Both the position numbers and the translations under genes were made by a program. Positions 7,607 to 16,211 of a stretch of DNA of 19,708 nt are shown one piece after another; within the stretch, counting starts at the first letter, position 1; every line of letters begins with the position of its first letter. The notes beneath the pieces are model-generated. The model was not told the DNA's origin, made no database searches, and was given only the letters and a program-made list of their open reading frames with translations. This DNA comes from CAYRJA01 sp964424455 (GTDB lineage Bacteria > Bacteroidota > Bacteroidia > Chitinophagales > UBA10324), in contig CAYRJA010000058.1 in NCBI GenBank assembly GCA_964424455.1, forward strand, positions 1-19,708, in the 5' to 3' direction.

Positions 7607-10042
7607 ATGGAATTTGCTAATGAACTTCGCCTTCCCGGGCAAATAGGTCACCTTGCGGTTATCGTTGCTTTTATAGCAGCAGTTTTTTCTGCTGTATCTT
7701 ATTTCATTTCAGCCCAATCGAAAAATGAACAGGAAATTACCCGGTGGAGAAATATGGGTAGAGTTCTTTTTGCTTTCCATTCAGTTGCAATAATTTCAAT
7801 TGTAGGTGCGCTGTTTTACATTATTCAAAATCACCGTTTTGAATATCACTATGCATGGGAACATTCCAGCTTAAACCTGCCGCCTAAATACTTGCTCGCT
7901 TGCTTCTGGGAAGGGCAGGAGGGTAGTTTCCTTCTGTGGATGTTTTGGGATATGGTGTTGGGCGCTATCTTAATTTTTTCTTCAAAGCGGTGGGAAGCTC
8001 CGGTATTTACGGTGTTCATGATAGTGCAGGCATTTCTTGCTTCCATGTTGCTTGGAATTTATATTGGAGATATAAAAATAGGCAGCACTCCATTTATTCT
8101 TTTGCGCGACAGCATGGTTGATGCACCTGTGTTTAAGCGAGCAGATTATTTATCATTTATAAAAGACGGCAATGGACTGAACCCGCTGTTACAGAATTAC
8201 TGGATGGTGATTCATCCGCCGGTTCTGTTTATGGGCTTTGCCTCCACACTTGTTCCGTTTGCTTTTGCAATAGCTGCGCTTTGGAAGAATGACTTCACGG
8301 GATGGCTGGATAGCGCTTTACCATGGGCATTATTCAGTGGAGCAGTGTTAGGTGCAGGAATTATGTTAGGCGGCGCATGGGCTTACGAATCACTTTCATT
8401 TGGAGGATACTGGGCATGGGATCCGGTGGAAAATACTTCTCTCGTTCCCTGGATTATCTTAGTAGCCGGTATTCACACACTGCTTGCTTTTAAGAAAACA
8501 GGACATTCACTCAGGATAACTTTTGTATTCTTCATTCTGACTTTCATTCTTGTTCTTTATTCTACATTCCTTACCAGAAGCGGAGTGCTTGGCAATACCA
8601 GTGTTCATGCATTTACTGATTTAGGAATGAGCGGTCAGTTGCTTATTTATATGTTAACGGTTTCTGTGCCGCCTGTAATTCTCTTGTTGTTCAGGTGGAG
8701 AAAAATTCCTTCTCCTGTACAGGAAGAAAACATCTACTCACGCGAGTTCTGGATTTTTGTCGGTTCACTCGTTTTACTGCTTTCTGCCATTCAGATTACT
8801 TTCACTACTTCTATTCCGGTTTACAATAAAATTTTCGGAACGAACATAGCGCCTCCGACAGATGTAGTTCAGCACTTCAACCGCTGGCAACTTCCGATAG
8901 CAATTATTATAGCGCTCTTGAGTACAGCAGGACTTTATATGAAGTTCAGAAAACCTGATGTAAAACAGTTTTGGAAAAGAATATCAGTTGTAACAGCCAT
9001 CACTGTAGTTGTAACAGCCATAAGCGCATGGACAGGAAACATAACTTACCCTACTTATGTCGCATTACTGTTCGCCGGTTTATTCTCTGTAGTTGGCAAT
9101 GTGTATTATTTTATAATCGTTCTTTCGGGGAAATGGAAAGTGTCAGGTCCTGCAGTGGCGCATTTGGGTTTTGGTTTAATGGTGGTGGGAATTCTTTTTT
9201 CTTCAGCCAATAAACATACTATCTCATTCAACTATCGCGGTATTGATTATGGCTCAGCATTTAAAGATAAAGCGCTGAACGAGAATCAGTATTTACCTAA
9301 AGGAAGTGTGGAGCATATAGGAAATTATACTGTAACTTATCTTGGCGACTCTGCGGCAGCTCCCAATTTCTACTATAAAGTTTTGTTTGAGCGAAAGGAT
9401 ACTGTAACAGGAAAGATGCTTGAGCGATTTTATTTGTACCCCAACGCTCAGATTAACCCGAAAATGGGATTGATTTCAAGTCCGGACACAAAGCACTATT
9501 TAGGTCATGATGTTTACACACATGTTACCTCTGTGCCCGACCGCAGCACTAAAGACGAGATACCGGATGAAAATAAATTCAGACCGCACAGCGTAAGTAA
9601 AGGAGATACTATTTTTACTTCCAACAGTTATGCAGTACTCGAAAGCATAGAGAGGATAGAAAAATCAGACAAAGTAGATATAAAGGATGGTGACTTAGCC
9701 GTAGGCGCTAAACTGAAAGTGTATGATATGAATGGGAATCAGTTTGATGTAGAGCCTATCTATTTTATACAGGATAATCATGTTGACCAGTTCACTGATA
9801 AGATTGGCGATATGGGATTAACATTCCGATTGACCAGAATTATTCCCGACGAAAACAAAGTGCAGATAGATGTTGCAGAAGAAAAACCTGAAAATGATTA
9901 CATCATTATAAAAGCAATTGTGTTCCCTCAAATTAATTTACTCTGGTTAGGAACGATTATTATGATTGCCGGATTTTTAATTTCAATTTTCAGAATCTGG
10001 CAAAAGAAGAGAAAATCTAAAAGCAGTGAAACAGCAGTATAA
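7607..10042 (+). CDS. ccmF: Cytochrome c haem lyase subunit CcmF
   Basis: CcmF is the polytopic membrane protein that joins haem from CcmE to apocytochrome c. The 811 residues exceed E. coli CcmF (about 650), mostly through a longer C-terminal periplasmic part (about 540-780) before the last helix. Hallmarks in order: WEGQEGSFLLW (101-111), VIHPPVLFMGF (201-211) with a conserved His, the tryptophan-rich WWD signature GGYWAWDPVENTSLVPW (266-282), and TRSGVLGNTSVHAF (323-336) with another conserved His. About a dozen or more membrane helices are visible, including a final one (about 775-795). ATG at 7607 immediately follows the ccmE stop, and the next gene overlaps the ccmF end by 17 bp. Confidence 0.95.
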   Translation: MEFANELRLPGQIGHLAVIVAFIAAVFSAVSYFISAQSKNEQEITRWRNMGRVLFAFHSVAIISIVGALFYIIQNHRFEYHYAWEHSSLNLPPKYLLACFWEGQEGSFLLWMFWDMVLGAILIFSSKRWEAPVFTVFMIVQAFLASMLLGIYIGDIKIGSTPFILLRDSMVDAPVFKRADYLSFIKDGNGLNPLLQNYWMVIHPPVLFMGFASTLVPFAFAIAALWKNDFTGWLDSALPWALFSGAVLGAGIMLGGAWAYESLSFGGYWAWDPVENTSLVPWIILVAGIHTLLAFKKTGHSLRITFVFFILTFILVLYSTFLTRSGVLGNTSVHAFTDLGMSGQLLIYMLTVSVPPVILLLFRWRKIPSPVQEENIYSREFWIFVGSLVLLLSAIQITFTTSIPVYNKIFGTNIAPPTDVVQHFNRWQLPIAIIIALLSTAGLYMKFRKPDVKQFWKRISVVTAITVVVTAISAWTGNITYPTYVALLFAGLFSVVGNVYYFIIVLSGKWKVSGPAVAHLGFGLMVVGILFSSANKHTISFNYRGIDYGSAFKDKALNENQYLPKGSVEHIGNYTVTYLGDSAAAPNFYYKVLFERKDTVTGKMLERFYLYPNAQINPKMGLISSPDTKHYLGHDVYTHVTSVPDRSTKDEIPDENKFRPHSVSKGDTIFTSNSYAVLESIERIEKSDKVDIKDGDLAVGAKLKVYDMNGNQFDVEPIYFIQDNHVDQFTDKIGDMGLTFRLTRIIPDENKVQIDVAEEKPENDYIIIKAIVFPQINLLWLGTIIMIAGFLISIFRIWQKKRKSKSSETAV

Positions 10043-10802
10043 GATTGCCATTATTGGCAGCGGAAATCTTGGCTCTCATCTGGCTATTAACTTACAACAA
10101 GCGGGCTACAGAATAACACAGATTTTTTCACAGAATATTTCTCATGCAGAACAGTTGGCGTGCATTACCGGAGCAGAAGCAATAGACAATCTGTTACTGC
10201 TGAAAGCCAATGCAGATATATATTTTGTTTGTGTGAAAGATGATGCAATTGAAAAAGCGGCTTCTCTTATCCGGTTGAATGATAAAATTATTGCACATAC
10301 TTCTGCCAGTGTTTCCTGTGAAGTGTTACAGCAATCATCAGAAAACTATGGAGTATTCTATCCCTTGCAATCATTTTCAAAAGATATTACAATTGACTTC
10401 TCAACTATTCCGATTTTTATAGAAGCCGACAATACCAGAGTAAAACATATTCTTACCGAAGTGGCTGAATCATTAAGTAATGAAGTTCATGAAGCAGATG
10501 GTCATAAAAGGTTAGCGCTGCATGTTGCCGCCATATTTGCCAATAACTTTTCAAATTATCTCTTTACGGCAGCAGAAGATATTATGAGTAAAGAGGGTTT
10601 ATCATTCCGGCTGTTACTGCCTTTGATTAATGAAACAGTTCGTAAAATTCAGTCTCATTCTCCTAAAGATATGCAGACAGGTCCTGCAAGCAGAAATGAT
10701 ACTCACACCATTCAAAAGCATTTAGATTATCTTGCAGACGAAAAAAAACTCAGACAGCTTTATGAATTATTATCAAAAAATATTTCACAGTCTAAGAAAT
10801 AA
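10026..10802 (+). CDS. DUF2520 Rossmann-like oxidoreductase-family protein
   Basis: The N-terminal half is a dinucleotide-binding fold resembling pyrroline-5-carboxylate reductase and 6-phosphogluconate dehydrogenase-type proteins: IAIIGSGNLGSHLA (about 7-20), ADIYFVCVKDDAI, then the IIAHTSASVS and GVFYPLQSFSK segments. The C-terminal helical half carries the DUF2520 pattern HVAAIFANNFSNYLF and GPASRNDTHTIQKHLDYL. Its substrate is not known for the family. The only possible start before the glycine motif is GTG at 10026, inside the end of ccmF (17-bp overlap, different frame), which implies translational coupling. This gene commonly precedes the KdsC-like phosphatase in Bacteroidota, as it does here. 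Confidence 0.87.
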   Translation: MKQQYKIAIIGSGNLGSHLAINLQQAGYRITQIFSQNISHAEQLACITGAEAIDNLLLLKANADIYFVCVKDDAIEKAASLIRLNDKIIAHTSASVSCEVLQQSSENYGVFYPLQSFSKDITIDFSTIPIFIEADNTRVKHILTEVAESLSNEVHEADGHKRLALHVAAIFANNFSNYLFTAAEDIMSKEGLSFRLLLPLINETVRKIQSHSPKDMQTGPASRNDTHTIQKHLDYLADEKKLRQLYELLSKNISQSKK

Positions 10803-10855
10803 TCAAGTATTCTGTTTTCCATCATGACAGATGAAATTCAAAACAAAATATCTAC

Positions 10856-11362
10856 ATGGCTGATACACATTTTTTGCAAGAGATGAAAAATATCAAAGCA
10901 TTTGTCTTTGATGTGGACGGCGTACTGACGGATGGTTCTTTATTTATTCCCGAACGGGGCGAGATGTTACGCACTATGAACATCAGAGATGGTTATGCCT
11001 TGCAATTAGCTGTAAAGAAAGGATACAAAGTGGGTATTATATCGGGGGGAAAGTCGGAAGGTGTAGCTTCCCGCCTAAAAAGATTAGGTGTAAGCGATGT
11101 ATTTATGGGAGTGGAAAACAAGTCAGAAAGGATGGAAGAGTTTCTGATTGTCAATAACCTGACTGCTAAAGATGTTCTTTACATGGGAGATGATATGCCT
11201 GACTTTGATGTAATGAGCGTAGTAGGATTCCCATGTTGTCCCGCTGATGCTGTGTCGGAAATTGTAACACTTTGCAAATATATTTCTCCTTTAAAAGGGG
11301 GCAAAGGTTGTGCACGCGATGTGATTGAGAAAGTATTGAAACTGAACGGTCACTGGGAATAA
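10856..11362 (+). CDS. KdsC-type HAD-superfamily phosphatase
   Basis: The 168-residue protein is a small cap-less (C0) HAD phosphatase like 3-deoxy-D-manno-octulosonate 8-phosphate phosphatase, which acts in Kdo synthesis for lipopolysaccharide. HAD motif I is DVDGVLTD (19-26; nucleophile D19, acid D21), motif II ISGGKS (about 62-67), the motif III lysine probably in the VENKSERM region (86-93), and motif IV GDDMPD (111-116). The C-terminal GGKGCARDVIEKVL (148-161) matches the KdsC tail that reaches a neighbouring active site in the tetramer. The specific substrate is inferred from family; no other Kdo gene is in the window. Start ATG 10856 gives a short lead; an ATG at 10883 is a less likely alternative. 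Confidence 0.87.
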   Translation: MADTHFLQEMKNIKAFVFDVDGVLTDGSLFIPERGEMLRTMNIRDGYALQLAVKKGYKVGIISGGKSEGVASRLKRLGVSDVFMGVENKSERMEEFLIVNNLTAKDVLYMGDDMPDFDVMSVVGFPCCPADAVSEIVTLCKYISPLKGGKGCARDVIEKVLKLNGHWE

Positions 11363-11374
11363 TATTGAGTTGAG

Positions 11375-12316
11375 ATGAAAAATATTATTTCTTTCCTTCG
11401 CCTCATTCGCTATCCGAATTTAGTTTTTATCATTCTCACTCAGAGCTTTCTGTATTACTTTCTGATTGTCCCTATTCTTCAGAATGCAGGGATGGTGTCG
11501 TCTATGAGTAGCGCTACTTTCTGGCTATTGGTAACCTCAACTGTTTTGATTGCGGCATCCGGTTATATTATCAATGATTATTTTGATGTGAAGATTGATG
11601 CTATCAATAAACCCAACCGGATCTTTATTGACCGGACTGTCAACCGGAGAACAGCTATGCTGTTACACTGGCTTTTTACCGGTGTGGCAGTTATACTTGG
11701 CTTTTATGTAGCATGGGAAGTAGGCAGTTTCAAACTCGGCTTGATTAATCCGATTGTGGCAGGATTGCTCTGGTTTTACTCTACGGGATACAAAAAACAA
11801 CCGGTTGTTGGTAATGTTATTATTTCATTTCTTACAGGATTAGTTGTGCTGGTTGTTGTGTTTTACGAACATTCATTATTCAGCAATGTTCTAACAAGAG
11901 AAGGATATATGGCAGCATACTCCATTTTCATACGAGCATTTTTATATTTCATCTTTGCATTCCTCGTTTCAATGATGCGGGAGATTGTAAAAGATATTCA
12001 GGATTTTAAAGGAGACGAACATTTTAACCTTAGAACACTTCCAATAGTAATTGGAGTGAGTAAATCTAAACTTATTGTTTANNNNNNNNNNATAGTACTT
12101 ACAGGATATGTGCAAGCGCCTTCGCTTCTGAGCCGTGATTATGTTACAGTCATATACCTGATGCAAACTATTCAGTTTCCACTTGCTATTTCTATATGGA
12201 TGCTATTCACTGCTGAATCTCAAAAGGAATACGGTCGTGTCAGCACTATGATAAAAGTGATTATGCTTATGGGAATACTTACTATGCCTTATTACTATTT
12301 CTTAATGGCGGGATAA
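11375..12316 (+). CDS. UbiA-family prenyltransferase, interrupted by a 10-N assembly gap
   Basis: This integral membrane prenyltransferase transfers a polyprenyl group. Bacteroidota members are usually annotated as geranylgeranylglycerol-phosphate geranylgeranyltransferase-like, but the acceptor cannot be read from the sequence. The first Asp-rich motif is NDYFDVKID (67-75), and the second lies in REIVKDIQDFKGDEHFN (about 202-218). About eight or nine membrane helices are visible. Codons 236-239 are masked by N (12082-12091). Codon 236 begins TA, so it is Tyr or a stop. The frame is the same on both sides and the 3' part continues with a normal-looking UbiA C terminus, so I treat the gene as intact with a mis-sized or masked gap. 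It starts 12 bp after the phosphatase stop, in the same operon. Confidence 0.86.
   Translation: MKNIISFLRLIRYPNLVFIILTQSFLYYFLIVPILQNAGMVSSMSSATFWLLVTSTVLIAASGYIINDYFDVKIDAINKPNRIFIDRTVNRRTAMLLHWLFTGVAVILGFYVAWEVGSFKLGLINPIVAGLLWFYSTGYKKQPVVGNVIISFLTGLVVLVVVFYEHSLFSNVLTREGYMAAYSIFIRAFLYFIFAFLVSMMREIVKDIQDFKGDEHFNLRTLPIVIGVSKSKLIVXXXXIVLTGYVQAPSLLSRDYVTVIYLMQTIQFPLAISIWMLFTAESQKEYGRVSTMIKVIMLMGILTMPYYYFLMAG
12082..12091. other. Assembly gap (10 N)
   Basis: Ten consecutive N lie inside the UbiA-family gene. The frame is maintained across them, which fits a true gap length of 10 or another length leaving remainder 1 on division by 3. A fixed-size scaffold gap is equally possible. Confidence 0.99.
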
Positions 12317-12375
12317 AAAGATAAAGCAGAAATGAATAGCTACTGTCTTCAGATTGCAAAACTTTTTTTTCATTT

Positions 12376-12948
12376 ATGACACGACTGATTCTTGCTTCTC
12401 AATCACCACGCAGAAAAGAGTTGATGACTTTGGCAGGTTATCAGTTTGAAATTTTTCTGCCTCCGGATAAAGAAGATTTTACGAGTGATATTTCTATAAG
12501 GGATGTAGCAAGACTTCTTGCTAAGAGAAAAGCATACAATGCACTTGAATACTTTAGAGAGGAAGAAGTTGTGATAGTAGCAGCAGATACGGTGGTTATT
12601 TATAATGAAAAAATGTACAATAAGCCGACGGATGAGAATGATGCATTCAGAATGTTATCGGAGCTGAACGGTAAAATGCACGAAGTGATTACCGGTGTTT
12701 GCCTGTTGTCACACCAAAAGGAAATTTCATTTTCAGATACCACTAAAGTATTCTTCAGAAAACTTACAGATGAACAATTGAAATTTTATATCAAACAACA
12801 CAAGCCTTTTGATAAAGCCGGAAGCTATGGAATACAGGACTGGTTCGGCGTTCGCGGAGTAGAAAAAATTGAAGGAGATTATTTCAATGTAATGGGTTTG
12901 CCGGTAAACAGAGTGGCAGATGTGTTGAAAGGATTTAATGTTTATTGA
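12376..12948 (+). CDS. maf: Maf-family nucleoside triphosphate pyrophosphatase
   Basis: Maf proteins hydrolyse non-canonical or surplus nucleotides (dTTP/UTP or m7GTP) to monophosphates. The 190 residues match the family length. Visible motifs are the N-terminal LASQSPRRKEL (6-16), AADTVV (about 69-74), KPTDENDAFRMLSELNGKMHEVITG (about 83-107) and DKAGSYGIQDW (about 145-155). The last resembles the dTTP/UTP-type (YhdE) subgroup, but the subgroup assignment is tentative. A 59-bp spacer separates it from the UbiA gene; neither a terminator nor a TAnnTTTG box is evident, so it probably belongs to the same transcription unit. Confidence 0.92.
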   Translation: MTRLILASQSPRRKELMTLAGYQFEIFLPPDKEDFTSDISIRDVARLLAKRKAYNALEYFREEEVVIVAADTVVIYNEKMYNKPTDENDAFRMLSELNGKMHEVITGVCLLSHQKEISFSDTTKVFFRKLTDEQLKFYIKQHKPFDKAGSYGIQDWFGVRGVEKIEGDYFNVMGLPVNRVADVLKGFNVY

Positions 12949-12973
12949 AAATTAAAGTTAATAGATTTACCTG

Positions 12974-14650
12974 ATGTTAGTTCCTAAATTATTCACCACT
13001 TTAAAAGATTACGATAGAAACAAGTTTTTTGCTGACCTCAGCGCCGGGATTATTGTAGGTATTGTTGCTCTTCCTCTTGCTATTGCATTCGCCATTGCTT
13101 CTGGTGTTTCACCTGAGAAAGGAATAATTACAGCTATCATTGGAGGTTTTATAATTTCTGTCTTGGGTGGGAGCAGAGTGCAAATAGGCGGACCTACCGG
13201 AGCATTTATAGTAATAGTGTATGGAATTGTTCAGCAATATGGTATTGAAGGATTAACTATTGCAACGGTCATTGCAGGTATAATGCTGATCGGTTTGGGA
13301 TTAGCTCGATTAGGAAATGTCATAAAATTTATCCCATTTCCCGTTATCGTTGGATTCACAAGTGGAATTGCAGTTATCATCTTCACTTCTCAAATCAACA
13401 GCTTCTTTGGACTACAAATAGTTAATTTACCTAATGATTTTATCAGTAAATGGAAAACGTATGCTAATACTGTTACTGAAATTAATTATTACGCTTTCGG
13501 GTTAGCAGCACTTACTATATTCATTTCTATTAGCATTCCAAAAATCCTTAATAAAATTCCAGGTTCTCTAATTGCTATTATTATTACAACTGCTGTAGTC
13601 TATTTTGCAAAACTCCCGGTTGAAACTATAGGATCTCTGTATGGCGATATGCCATCACAACTTCCTCACCCAAACAATCTTGAAATAAATTTTGCGACTA
13701 TTCAGCAACTTATTAAACCTGCTTTCACAATTGCCATTCTTGGAGCAATTGAATCATTGCTTTCAGCGGTAGTTGCAGATGGAATGATTGGAGCACGACA
13801 TAGAAGCAATATGGAATTAATAGGACAAGGGGCTGCTAATATAGCATCTGCCCTCTTTGGTGGAATTCCAGCTACTGGAGCAGTAGCACGTACCGCAACT
13901 AATATTAAGAATGGTGCTAAAACTCCAGTTGCAGGGATAATTCACTCAGTGGTGTTACTGTTTATTCTCCTATTCTTTGGCGGATTAGCTAAGTTAGTAC
14001 CTATGAGTTGTCTTGCGGGGATATTAGTTGTGATTGCTTACAACATGAGTGAGTGGAGATCCTTCATCAGTATTGTAAAGAGTTCAAAGAGTGAGGCTGC
14101 TATTCTTATTATTACTTTCCTTCTGACTGTATTGATTGATTTAACTGTAGCTATTGAAATAGGGCTTGTACTCTCCCTCCTAATGTTTATGCGAAAAATG
14201 GCTGAATCCTCAGATATAAAATCAATAACTACGGAAGAAGAGAAAAGTAGTTTGTTGAATCGTGGTATAAAAATTCCTAAAGGAGTTGACATATTTGAGA
14301 TTGACGGTCCTTTATTCTTTGGACTTGCTCAAAAATTTGAAGAAGTAACACAAATAACTGGTACACCTCCTAAAGTCAGGATTATTAACCTTCATGAAGT
14401 TCCATATTTAGATACTTCCGGACTTCATACCATTGAAAAACTCTATTTGAATTGTAAGAAAAGAAAGATTCGTTTTATGATAGTTGGTGTACAAGAACAG
14501 CCGATGGAATTACTCTATGAATCTGGGTTGATGGATAAAATTGGAAAAATAAATTTTAAAGAAAAATTGGAAGAAGCATTGAATGTTGCAGATGCATTAG
14601 TTAATAAAAAGGAGGACACTACAAAGGAATTCTCATATCCTGATTATTGA
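12974..14650 (+). CDS. SulP-family anion transporter with STAS domain
   Basis: The 558-residue protein has a SulP membrane domain of about 400 residues followed by a cytoplasmic STAS domain. Seen are the N-terminal DLSAGIIVGIVALPLAIAFA (21-40), GGSRVQIGGPTGAF (65-78), and the SulP signature in GMIGARHRSNMELIGQGAAN and FGGIPATGAVARTATN (about 265-315). The STAS domain (about 438-545) contains LDTSGLHT, the equivalent of the anti-sigma-antagonist phosphorylation loop. SulP proteins carry sulfate, bicarbonate or other anions. No carbonic anhydrase or sulfate-assimilation gene is adjacent, so the substrate stays open. The start is 25 bp after maf. The gene contains none of the TGTWACA or AGCGCT words common elsewhere in the window, a weak hint of different origin. 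Confidence 0.92.
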   Translation: MLVPKLFTTLKDYDRNKFFADLSAGIIVGIVALPLAIAFAIASGVSPEKGIITAIIGGFIISVLGGSRVQIGGPTGAFIVIVYGIVQQYGIEGLTIATVIAGIMLIGLGLARLGNVIKFIPFPVIVGFTSGIAVIIFTSQINSFFGLQIVNLPNDFISKWKTYANTVTEINYYAFGLAALTIFISISIPKILNKIPGSLIAIIITTAVVYFAKLPVETIGSLYGDMPSQLPHPNNLEINFATIQQLIKPAFTIAILGAIESLLSAVVADGMIGARHRSNMELIGQGAANIASALFGGIPATGAVARTATNIKNGAKTPVAGIIHSVVLLFILLFFGGLAKLVPMSCLAGILVVIAYNMSEWRSFISIVKSSKSEAAILIITFLLTVLIDLTVAIEIGLVLSLLMFMRKMAESSDIKSITTEEEKSSLLNRGIKIPKGVDIFEIDGPLFFGLAQKFEEVTQITGTPPKVRIINLHEVPYLDTSGLHTIEKLYLNCKKRKIRFMIVGVQEQPMELLYESGLMDKIGKINFKEKLEEALNVADALVNKKEDTTKEFSYPDY

Positions 14651-14664
14651 TGTATTATAAACCT

Positions 14665-15264
14665 TTAATGATTTGATCCAGAGAATTTCAATATTTCATT
14701 ATGAACCATCAATACCTGCAGAATCACTAACTGAGTTTCGTCATTGTAAATAATAAAATCCGATTTACTGTTTCGCTTTTCTTCTGTCCATTGATTTTTC
14801 ATACGGGCAACAACATCATCATGAGTAACACCATCCCGCTTTATAATCCGTTCAATCCTGAGTTGTTCAGGAGCAGAAACTGTAATTACCTTATCCATTC
14901 TCTTTGCTACACCGGCTTCAAATAAAATGGCTGCTTCATGGAGTGAATAAGGATGTGAGGAGTGTCTCTTTTTCCAGTCATCATATTTCTTTTTAGTTGC
15001 AGGATGTATTAAACTGTTCAGTTTCTCTAATTTAGCTTTATCATTAAAAACAATCTGAGCAAGAGCCGCACGGTTTAGTATTCCGTTTGTATAAATTTCC
15101 TTTCCGAAAACTGATTGAATATTTTTTTTCAGTTCCTCATCCTCATTAACTATTTTTTTTGCTTCATCGTCAGCATAAAATACCGGAATACCGAGTGTTT
15201 CAAAAATTTTGCAGACAGTTGATTTACCACTCCCAATCCCACCGGTGATTCCAACTTTTAACAT
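14665..15264 (-). CDS. coaE: Dephospho-CoA kinase
   Basis: CoaE catalyses the last step of CoA synthesis, the ATP-dependent 3'-phosphorylation of dephospho-CoA. The 199 residues match the family. The P-loop is GGIGSGKST (8-16), followed by the VFYADDEAKKIV segment (about 28-39) that binds the substrate, LIHPATKK (about 84-91), and the lid region LRIERIIKRDG (about 136-146). It is the last gene of a minus-strand group (DUF1573, yajC, coaE). Its stop is only 14 bp from the convergent SulP stop, with no visible terminator between. Confidence 0.95.
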   Translation of the reverse strand: MLKVGITGGIGSGKSTVCKIFETLGIPVFYADDEAKKIVNEDEELKKNIQSVFGKEIYTNGILNRAALAQIVFNDKAKLEKLNSLIHPATKKKYDDWKKRHSSHPYSLHEAAILFEAGVAKRMDKVITVSAPEQLRIERIIKRDGVTHDDVVARMKNQWTEEKRNSKSDFIIYNDETQLVILQVLMVHNEILKFSGSNH

Positions 15265-15350
15265 AGTTGACTTTTGTGCTGCAAAATAAATTACACAACT
15301 AACAAATCGTTTACTGATTGGTTGGTTGTATTCAGAATATGATTAAGAAA

Positions 15351-15683
15351 TTATTTCTTTTCCTGAATTGCTTTGGTGTATTCAGGGCTGATACCGCTGC
15401 GTTCCATTACTACTTTTACATTGGAGTCAATTTCCACTTCAAGTGTTCCATTCTCATTCACTTTCATAATGCGCCCGTGGATGCCGGCAACTGTAACCAC
15501 TTTATCTCCTTTCTGAATTCCTTCCAGAAATTTTTTGGCATCATTTTGTTTTTTCTGCTGAGGACGAATCATAAAGAAATACATAACGGCTAAAATACCT
15601 CCGAACAGTATAATAGTAGATATGCCTGAATCGCCTCCGCCCGGAGGTTGTGCCATTAAAAATTGAGTTGATAAATTATTCAT
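15351..15683 (-). CDS. yajC: Preprotein translocase accessory subunit YajC
   Basis: YajC associates with SecDF in the inner membrane. Taking ATG at 15683 the protein has 111 residues: a short Gly/Pro-rich lead (AQPPGGGDSG, 11-20), one membrane helix (about 21-39), then the family signature MIRPQQKKQ (38-46) and a small basic/beta domain with GDKVVTVAGIHGRI. An upstream in-frame ATG at 15725 would overlap the end of the DUF1573 gene and add an unlikely charged extension, so I reject it. The chosen start lies 16 bp after the DUF1573 stop. The next gene coaE is 86 bp downstream; the YbbR-domain gene often found between them in this phylum is absent. Confidence 0.92.
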   Translation of the reverse strand: MNNLSTQFLMAQPPGGGDSGISTIILFGGILAVMYFFMIRPQQKKQNDAKKFLEGIQKGDKVVTVAGIHGRIMKVNENGTLEVEIDSNVKVVMERSGISPEYTKAIQEKK

Positions 15684-15699
15684 GTTTATTGATTGGGTT

Positions 15700-16122
15700 T
15701 TATTTTGGAATAACTTCTCCTTCAATTGAAAGAGATGTCTTATTAGGTTGAGTATTTGCTGTTACAGTAATACCTTTCTTAAACTTACCGGGGCGACCCT
15801 CGCTGTTGTATTCTACCTTTATGGTGCCAGACTCACCGGGTTTGATAATATCTTTAGGCCAATAGGGAGTAGTACATCCACAACTTGCGTGAACTTCAGT
15901 AATTACTAAAGGGTTTTTACTTACATTTTTAAATAAGAAGTCGAATGTTGGTATATCTCCTTCGCTTATTATTCCGAAGTTATGGGCAGTTGTATCAAAA
16001 CTAATCTGAGCAGGGTTGTTAATCATTTCTCCCGACAGTAAGTTTTTCGTGTTCTTATCATCGCTTGACTGACAAGAAAAAAACACTATCGAAATCATAA
16101 TAAGAAACAGAATTTTCTTCAT
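15700..16122 (-). CDS. DUF1573 lipoprotein
   Basis: A 140-residue protein with a lipoprotein signal peptide (KKILFLIMISIVFFSC; lipid-accepting Cys17). The mature part is one DUF1573 immunoglobulin-like domain: FDTTAHNFGIISEGD (42-56), FKNVSKNPLVITEVHASCGCTTP (64-86), the GESGTIKVEYNSEGRPGKFKKGI strand pair, then the last strand LSIEGEVIP. The molecular role is not established. An ATG at 16149 in frame is upstream of the likely -7 box, so 16122 is preferred. It heads the DUF1573-yajC-coaE group. Confidence 0.9.
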   Translation of the reverse strand: MKKILFLIMISIVFFSCQSSDDKNTKNLLSGEMINNPAQISFDTTAHNFGIISEGDIPTFDFLFKNVSKNPLVITEVHASCGCTTPYWPKDIIKPGESGTIKVEYNSEGRPGKFKKGITVTANTQPNKTSLSIEGEVIPK

Positions 16123-16137
16123 CTCTAAATTGGGCGA

Positions 16138-16145
16138 CAAATGTA
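16138..16145 (-). promoter_or_regulatory. -7 promoter box of the DUF1573-yajC-coaE group
   Basis: On the minus strand the sequence is TACATTTG, an exact TAnnTTTG match ending 15 nt before the ATG at 16122. It overlaps a TGTAACA word (16142-16148). It supports the shorter DUF1573 start and a promoter separate from trmD. A CAA at 16171-16173 is a poor -33 candidate at about 25 bp. Confidence 0.45.
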
Positions 16146-16211
16146 ACAACTTGAAAGGAATATATTATTTCAATTTGGAACAGATATAGAGCAAAAAGTA
16201 GTAATAGAATC

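Noticed and set aside
14651..14664. Bidirectional terminator between SulP and coaE
   Set aside because: The 14-bp spacer has no inverted repeat with adjacent T-run.
15684..15725. Longer yajC start at 15725
   Set aside because: It overlaps the DUF1573 end and adds a charged stretch before the typical short YajC lead. ATG 15683 fits family N termini better.
16123..16149. Longer DUF1573 start at 16149
   Set aside because: It lies upstream of the TACATTTG box and would put nine residues before a normal lipoprotein signal starting with KK at 16122.
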